Shown one piece after another: positions 59,473-64,000 of a stretch of 64,000 bases of DNA. Source of the stretch: Candidatus Peribacteria bacterium (GTDB lineage: Bacteria > Patescibacteriota > Gracilibacteria > Peribacterales > Peribacteraceae); the NCBI GenBank assembly GCA_016866875.1, contig VGKY01000005.1, forward strand, positions 1-64,000, read 5' to 3'. The notes beneath the pieces are model-generated. The model had not been told where the DNA came from. It saw nothing but the letters and a program-made list of their open reading frames with translations, and ran no database searches. How positions within the stretch are numbered: the first letter of the stretch is position 1; every line of letters starts with the position of its first letter. The position numbers and the translations under genes were made by a program.

Positions 59473-59491
59473 AGGCCCAGCCTACCGCATA

Positions 59492-59863
59492 TCAGGCAAA
59501 CATCCAGATCCGCTTGCGATGCGCTGTATCGTCCTCTGCGAAAAACCCGATCAATACGCCGCCGTCGTTGAAGACGGTGTCCACGGCACCGGCATCGGAA
59601 GCCGAAGCATCTAGGCGGTCAAGGTACCGGATGATCGCACGCTGGAGGTCCGGAGCAACGATGTACCCGCGTCGATCGAAGTGCATCATCTCGCTTAAGC
59701 GTTCTGGGAGAGATGAGACCGTGCAGGGGTAGGCATCCATCGAACCATCAATGCCGAGGCCTCTGAGCGCTGCGTTCCAGTCCTTGAGCACTGCGCAACG
59801 GCGTGACAGCCGGCCGAGGACACCGAGGAGTATGCGATCGGAGGACGATCGGGGCTTGGTCAT
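59492..59863 (-). CDS. Hypothetical protein
   Basis: The 123-aa protein starts MTKPRSSSDRILLGVLGRL and has no signal peptide. The pattern (helical N-half, then LQRAIIRYLDRLDASASDAGAV and VFNDGGVLIGFFAEDD) suggests a small globular protein. TATACA lies 6 nt before ATG. It is divergent from the WecA-like gene across a shared inverted repeat. Not recognised. Confidence 0.65.
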   Translation of the reverse strand: MTKPRSSSDRILLGVLGRLSRRCAVLKDWNAALRGLGIDGSMDAYPCTVSSLPERLSEMMHFDRRGYIVAPDLQRAIIRYLDRLDASASDAGAVDTVFNDGGVLIGFFAEDDTAHRKRIWMFA

Positions 59864-59870
59864 GGAGTAT

Positions 59871-59913
59871 GTATACCGTATATACGAAATACCCAATACG
59901 CGATACGGTATAC
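59871..59913. promoter_or_regulatory. Divergent promoter with 11-bp inverted repeat
   Basis: GTATACCGTAT (59871-59881) and its exact reverse complement ATACGGTATAC (59903-59913) flank 21 bp. Each arm contains a TATAC-type -10 box for the gene next to it. The symmetry could be two mirrored promoters or the operator of a dimeric regulator. Confidence 0.6.
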
Positions 59914-59916
59914 CAC

Positions 59917-60951
59917 ATGCAGCCTGCAATCCTCATTCCCCTGTGCGCGTTTGTGTTCGCAGTGCTGCTGCACCTTCTTGCCCTCCGAGCATTCCCCCGC
60001 CTGGGGCTTCTCGACTTTCCCGAGCGCTACGGACTGAAGCGACCGCGACTCCCCTACCCCACGGGCATCATCAGCGCTATGGCGTTCATTGTGCTTTTCC
60101 TGCTGCTAGAACCTCCGGATCGTGAAACGCTTGGTATCGTCGCCGCCATCGTGATGCTCACGTTTGTCAGCTTCATCGACGATCGACGACCACTCCCCTC
60201 CTCCCTGCGACTTTCCGTGCAGCTCTGCACTGCGCTTCTGATCTTTCTTACAGGAACGCGTATTTTTACGATCACGAATCCCTTCGGCGGAATTATTCCA
60301 CTCGACACATGGGTGATCCCTTCGGTGGTCCTCAAAAATCCATCGCTGAGTGGAGCGCTCTTCACCATGCTCTGGCTGGGCCTCACGATGAACGCGCTCA
60401 ACTGGTTTGACGGAATCCGTGGGCAAGTGAGCGTCGTTTCTCTCCTCGGGTTCCTCACGATCGGTGCGCTTTCTCTGAGTCCTCGTGTCGGTGACATGCA
60501 GCTATCCCTTTTGGCATTCACCCTCGCAGGGCTCGCTGCTGCAGGGCTGCTCTTTGATTTCCCTCCCGCAAAAGTCGTGATGGGAGATACGGGATCGATG
60601 TTCTTTGGGCTCATGCTCGGGGTACTCACCATCTACTCCGGCGGAAAAGTCGCAACGGGATTTCTCGTTCTCGGCGTCCCGCTCATCGATAGCGTCATCG
60701 TCGTCCTTCGGCGCATGCTCAAGGGCACATCACCCTTCCGCGGCAACGCGACAGACGAGCACCTGCACCATAGACTTTTACGCATCGGATGGAGTGAGCG
60801 GCAGATCATTGCCCTCACAGCAGTGCTCGGCGGCAGCTTTGGCGTTGCTGCGCTCTTCATGAGTACGGTCGACAAGTTTCTCGCCGCGCTCGCACTCCTC
60901 GGGATTATGCTGCTACTTTCGGTATATTCAGGAAGAAAGTTTCGTGCATAA
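59917..60951 (+). CDS. WecA/TagO-like undecaprenyl-phosphate sugar-1-phosphate transferase
   Basis: The 344-aa polytopic membrane protein has the PNPT family motifs FVSFIDDRR (Asp-Asp), MNALNWFDGIRGQ, and FPPAKVVMGDTGSMFFGLMLG; DEHLHHRLL is the WecA-type His motif rather than the MraY HHH. It should transfer GlcNAc-1-phosphate or a related sugar phosphate to the lipid carrier for a surface polymer. ATG 59917 begins at the first helix; a longer upstream frame crosses the divergent promoter and is rejected. Confidence 0.92.
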   Translation: MQPAILIPLCAFVFAVLLHLLALRAFPRLGLLDFPERYGLKRPRLPYPTGIISAMAFIVLFLLLEPPDRETLGIVAAIVMLTFVSFIDDRRPLPSSLRLSVQLCTALLIFLTGTRIFTITNPFGGIIPLDTWVIPSVVLKNPSLSGALFTMLWLGLTMNALNWFDGIRGQVSVVSLLGFLTIGALSLSPRVGDMQLSLLAFTLAGLAAAGLLFDFPPAKVVMGDTGSMFFGLMLGVLTIYSGGKVATGFLVLGVPLIDSVIVVLRRMLKGTSPFRGNATDEHLHHRLLRIGWSERQIIALTAVLGGSFGVAALFMSTVDKFLAALALLGIMLLLSVYSGRKFRA

Positions 60952-60986
60952 TTTTCCATTCTCAATTTCTCATTTTCCATTTGCCG

Positions 60987-61313
60987 ATGTCGCTCTACCA
61001 CCTTGTGATCTACGTTCCCCTCTCGCACGCGGATGCTGTGCGAAGAGCTCTAGCCGAAAGCGGGGCTGGAACCATCGGCAACTACGACGGCTGTTCGTTT
61101 AGCTCGCGCGGCACGGGAAGATTTCGCCCACTGAAAGGGGCAGATCCGCATGTAGGATCTGTGGGACAAATCGAAGAAGTGGAAGAGGAGCGGATCGAAG
61201 TCGTTGTAGAAGAGAAGTTCTTGCATGCTGTCCTCGCCGCAGTCAAAGCAGCGCACCCCTACGAGGAACCCGCGATGCATCTGTGGAAGATGGAGGATTA
61301 CAAAAATTGGTAA
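60987..61313 (+). CDS. NIF3/YqfO insertion-domain-like protein (PII-like fold)
   Basis: The 108-aa protein matches the small domain inserted in NIF3/YqfO proteins: LVIYVPLSHADAVRRALAESGAGTIGNYDGCSFSSRGTGRFRPLKGADP, VEEERIEVVV, and VKAAHPYEEPAMHLWKM. Stand-alone versions exist; they have a CutA/PII-like fold that may bind metal or a ligand. The preceding 30 bp contain the AT-rich TTCTCATTTTCCATT motif. Confidence 0.88.
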   Translation: MSLYHLVIYVPLSHADAVRRALAESGAGTIGNYDGCSFSSRGTGRFRPLKGADPHVGSVGQIEEVEEERIEVVVEEKFLHAVLAAVKAAHPYEEPAMHLWKMEDYKNW

Positions 61314-61316
61314 TTT

Positions 61317-62783
61317 TCAATCGTCCTCAGAGGCCATCGGTTTGCTCGTGACCCCGTAGGGCTTCGCTTCGATGATCACCGTGCGCCTGCCGCGCGGAAG
61401 CATCTGCACCATTGCCGTACCGTTATCGAAATCAAACCGCGTGAGTTGCATTGGCTTAAACTCGGCCTCGCCGAAGGACGTGCGTAGGTAGATATCTGAA
61501 GAGAGATCCGGCGAACGTACCGGTTCACCCATGGCATCGAGAATGCGGATGCGGACACTTTCCCAAGTTCTCCCCGTAAACGCACCGTCATGCGTGATCT
61601 CGACAGTGTACGCTTCAGGAAGAGACAGCGACGAAGGAAACTCCGGTGATGCCGTCACCACTGTCGAGCGGCTGACGACGACTGAGTTGGAAGCACTAGA
61701 CGAAGCTGCAGCGTGCTCCGGGGCAAGTGCCGCTACACGATTGCGGAGTGCTCTGGAAGCTATGCGGCTCTGTCTGCGCTCTGCAAGGCGGCTGACCGTG
61801 CGCACGGCACTATCACGCGACGATGCACGAGACTGCGCGGAAGATGACTGGAGAGAAGGGAGATGCGACGGATCAGCGGAGGCGAGCGTTGTACGCGCGG
61901 GTGGGTAATTTGCCTGGACGTAGAGCATCGGATGCACGGTGTACTTTCGACCCTCCGACTGCTGAAGCCCGTGGTCTACGGCCGCGACAAACGAGAGACC
62001 TGCTGCATGTTGATCGCTGTAACTGAAAGGCCAGAAGGGATGCCATGGCGCATCGTCTCGGTCGATCTGGAAGTGCAGGTGGGGACCGGTGGCAAAGCCT
62101 GTCTTGCCGGAGTAGCCAATGAGCTCACCCTTCGAAACGACCATCCCTTCGCTCGCAATGGCGCTACTGAGGTGGCCGTAGACTGAGTGGAGCGTGGTCG
62201 TGCGCTGCGGACTCACGGGATCCGGTACGTTGGGATGGCGGATGACGACCATGATGCCCATGCCACCGCTATCGGTTAGCTGCACGCGCTCCACGATGCC
62301 GCTCGCGATCGAGCGCACCGGCGTGCCCACGGGTACGCGAATGTCGACGCCGACGTGACTGCCGGAGTTTTCTGCGCCCGTAGCATAGGAACCGAGATGC
62401 CCGATCGAGTACACGCCCTCCCCAGCCGTCGATGCGTTGTACTGAGGCAGAGGGATGAGCACGTCGCGGGGAACTTGCTGGAACGTGTGTTCCTTGGGAT
62501 TGCCGCCGTAGCGGGACCAGCGCTCAAAATCCGGCACCTGCGCAATGGGCGTGACTGTGCCTGTGTAGACGATGAGGCTATCATCGGTACGACCAAGCAC
62601 CGAAGCCCAAAACGTATGCCACCCGTACTGCCCCATCATATTGCCGGCAACGTAGGCGATCACCGAAAGAGCGGCGATCCAAAACGAAGTCCGCTGCGAC
62701 AGATAGTGGACAGCATGCGGTTCGATCGACGCATGGATTTTACGCGACGAGAAGCCGTGACGTTTGCGGTTGACTATAGTCAT
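61317..62783 (-). CDS. M23 family metallopeptidase (LytM-like)
   Basis: A membrane helix (SFWIAALSVIAYVAGNMMG) anchors an extracellular M23 domain with SGSHVGVDIRVPVGTPVRSIASG (HxxxD zinc ligands), SVYGHLSS and TGPHLHFQID (HxH). These enzymes cut peptidoglycan cross-links or act as amidase activators. A Ser/Ala/Arg-rich linker (residues about 300-380) leads to a C-terminal beta domain (TVEITHDGAFTGRTWESVRIRI), possibly for wall binding. It converges with the NIF3-like gene. Confidence 0.92.
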   Translation of the reverse strand: MTIVNRKRHGFSSRKIHASIEPHAVHYLSQRTSFWIAALSVIAYVAGNMMGQYGWHTFWASVLGRTDDSLIVYTGTVTPIAQVPDFERWSRYGGNPKEHTFQQVPRDVLIPLPQYNASTAGEGVYSIGHLGSYATGAENSGSHVGVDIRVPVGTPVRSIASGIVERVQLTDSGGMGIMVVIRHPNVPDPVSPQRTTTLHSVYGHLSSAIASEGMVVSKGELIGYSGKTGFATGPHLHFQIDRDDAPWHPFWPFSYSDQHAAGLSFVAAVDHGLQQSEGRKYTVHPMLYVQANYPPARTTLASADPSHLPSLQSSSAQSRASSRDSAVRTVSRLAERRQSRIASRALRNRVAALAPEHAAASSSASNSVVVSRSTVVTASPEFPSSLSLPEAYTVEITHDGAFTGRTWESVRIRILDAMGEPVRSPDLSSDIYLRTSFGEAEFKPMQLTRFDFDNGTAMVQMLPRGRRTVIIEAKPYGVTSKPMASEDD

Positions 62784-62831
62784 TTGTGTTTTCTTTTAGT
62801 TACAGTGTATCACAATTTTCACTGATATTCA

Positions 62832-63875
62832 ATGCGCGAAACCCTGCAGATTTGGCTTCCTGATGAGCAAAGTACCGTGACTCTCGGCGAGCGGCTCTGC
62901 CGCACGCTCTACGCCTATCCACTCGATGTCTTGCTGTCGGGGCCCCTGGGCGCCGGGAAGACCTCACTCGCGCGCGGCATCGCCCGAGGCTTGGGGATCG
63001 GCGGGAACATCGCGAGTCCAACATACGCACTCGAGCAGTCGCACAAAGCACCGTGCGGCATTATCGCCGGAAATGATGACGTATCCGAGCTCCTGCACAT
63101 CGATCTCTACCGACTGGATCAGTCCCAGGCGCGCTCCCATCTGCTCCACAGCACTCGGCACTACAGCATCCGCTGCATCGAGTGGTGGGAGCGATCGGGC
63201 AGCCCCCCGGAAGGAAACGCTATCCTCATCACACTCGCAGAAGAAGAGCGCCATGGGAAGCGCGGGCGGCTTGCGAGCATCACCTTCAACGATGTACTAA
63301 TCCCCACACGCGACCAGATTGTCCGCTGGAGAGCAGAGGTGAAACTTCCCAATCACATCTGTAGGCACTGCGATGCCGTCGCGGATCTCTGCGACGCGCT
63401 CAGCCATGCGCTTCTTGCGCGCGGCACGCCGGTGCGCCTAAAACTTCTCAGAGCGGCCGGCGAAGTGCACGACCTCCTACGCTTCCTTGATTTTCGCGAC
63501 GGTGGCTACGCCGGCGGAGATGACGCACCTGATGATCAGAAACACTGGGAACATATTCGGTCAAAGTATCCCCGCATGAAGCATGAACCCGCATGCGCAG
63601 CATTTCTCCGGGAGCGAGGCTACGACGCACTTGGGACGATCGTCTCTGTGCACGGTCTGGTTCTCCCCTCCCCTGAACGAAGAACCATCGAACAGCAACT
63701 ACTGTTCTATGCAGATAAGCGCGTGATGGTCGACAAGCGAGTGACGCTGGAAGAACGCTTTGCGGATTTTGAGCGCCGCTACGGTGGCGGCGTGCGGACA
63801 CGAGACGCGGAGACCTGGTACCGAGAGGCAACAGATGTCGAGCAGAGACTCTTTCCCGGAGGCTGCCCCGTGTAG
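62832..63875 (+). CDS. tsaE: TsaE ATPase fused to an HD-domain hydrolase
   Basis: Residues 1-150 are TsaE, the ATPase of t6A37 tRNA synthesis: LLSGPLGAGKTSLARGIARGLG (Walker A), SPTYALEQ, LLHIDLYRL, and IEWWERSG. Residues about 175-347 are an HD domain: HICRHCDAVADLCDAL, AGEVHDLLRFLDF (HD pair), and LLFYADKRVMVDKRVTLEERFADFERRYG. The HD part resembles small nucleotide or phosphate-ester hydrolases. Stand-alone TsaE is about 150 aa, so this is a genuine fusion with no stop or frameshift between. TsaB/C/D are not in the window. Confidence 0.88.
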   Translation: MRETLQIWLPDEQSTVTLGERLCRTLYAYPLDVLLSGPLGAGKTSLARGIARGLGIGGNIASPTYALEQSHKAPCGIIAGNDDVSELLHIDLYRLDQSQARSHLLHSTRHYSIRCIEWWERSGSPPEGNAILITLAEEERHGKRGRLASITFNDVLIPTRDQIVRWRAEVKLPNHICRHCDAVADLCDALSHALLARGTPVRLKLLRAAGEVHDLLRFLDFRDGGYAGGDDAPDDQKHWEHIRSKYPRMKHEPACAAFLRERGYDALGTIVSVHGLVLPSPERRTIEQQLLFYADKRVMVDKRVTLEERFADFERRYGGGVRTRDAETWYREATDVEQRLFPGGCPV

Positions 63876-63927
63876 TCCTTCGGTCGGCGACCGTCGAACG
63901 TGGTCGGACGCACCTTCATCAAGTAGA

Positions 63928-64000
63928 TCAGATCCAGTCGACGAGCTCCTGAAGCAGGATGTCTACAACGTAAGCATGCGGTATGCTCATGAAGGAGGAG
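63928..64000 (-). CDS. C-terminal end of a gene cut by the window edge (tentative)
   Basis: A minus-strand frame is open from the window edge to a TGA at 63930-63928 and ends MSIPHAYVVDILLQELVDWI. The amphipathic helix-like end looks like a natural C-terminus, but only 23 codons are visible. Confidence 0.3.
   Translation of the reverse strand, partial: SSFMSIPHAYVVDILLQELVDWI

Noticed and set aside
1-64000. TGA recoded as Gly or Trp (SR1/Gracilibacteria or Mycoplasma code)
   Set aside because: Many well-defined genes end at TGA at the expected family length (for example queE, the CCA enzyme and glmS), and there are no internal TGA codons in conserved domains.

Overview
The window reads as a moderately GC-rich bacterial chromosome segment, most likely from the Candidate Phyla Radiation (Patescibacteria). 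A Peribacteria/Peregrinibacteria-type genome is my best guess, but it is an inference from gene content and not from a phylogeny. Supporting signs are a two-helix VirB2-like pilin, a membrane protein with a baseplate-J-like beta domain, a sigma-region-4/HARE-HTH protein, a VanW protein, many short lineage-specific lipoproteins and secreted proteins, and a mostly housekeeping set with short intergenic gaps. TGA is used as a stop throughout, so the SR1/Gracilibacteria code is excluded. bL9 is present.

Layout. 0-9 kb: tRNA-Pro, secreted and lipoprotein genes, recG, a structured leader with a Met-rich mini-ORF and terminator in front of a DUF62-like gene, then exported proteins including a DsbA-fold protein and VanW. 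9-12 kb: an AT-rich aminotransferase islet between two near-identical repeats derived from the adjacent tRNA-Ala(CGC); tRNA-Phe follows. 12-21 kb: obg, dnaK with a CIRCE operator, gapA, an AP-endonuclease-like gene, the CCA enzyme, queE-queC, then palindromes and tRNA-Ile(UAU) with tandem copies of its 5' end. 21-30 kb: rplI, an oligopeptide-binding protein, secG, tRNA-Val, a DUF11 surface protein, a pilin, rpsP-khpA, a glycosyltransferase and prmC. 30-43 kb: HPr-like protein, purA, nadK, glycosyltransferase, gapB-fbp (gluconeogenic pair), dnaB-mraY, recA and the sigma4/HARE gene. 43-53 kb: rpsT-ruvX, glmS, a PBP2/FtsI, a short PilB-like ATPase, a FecR-domain protein, rluD and tyrS. 53-64 kb: a candidate SOS cassette, a frameshifted ORF6N gene, xerC/D, DUF218, the baseplate-J-like protein, pgk, a WecA-like transferase, an M23 peptidase and a TsaE-HD fusion.

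Regulation is the most interesting layer. More than twenty genes have a TANNNT -10 box only 6-9 nt before the start codon and no Shine-Dalgarno sequence, which is the signature of leaderless mRNAs. Two divergent pairs share a very short bidirectional promoter. A palindrome (A/G)GTGTA-N6-TACACC occurs twice upstream of recA and once between the ORF6N gene and a two-gene cassette that encodes an 86-aa protein and a 48-aa membrane peptide. I propose it as an undescribed SOS box with a damage-inducible cassette.

Functionally the segment combines information processing (recG, recA, dnaB, ruvX, tyrS, prmC, CCA enzyme), cell-envelope synthesis (glmS, mraY, PBP, WecA-like, two GT4, M23), lower glycolysis and gluconeogenesis (two gap genes, pgk, fbp), and pilus/surface proteins. 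Coordinates of starts are chosen from promoter spacing, signal peptides and family start positions, and several are inferred.
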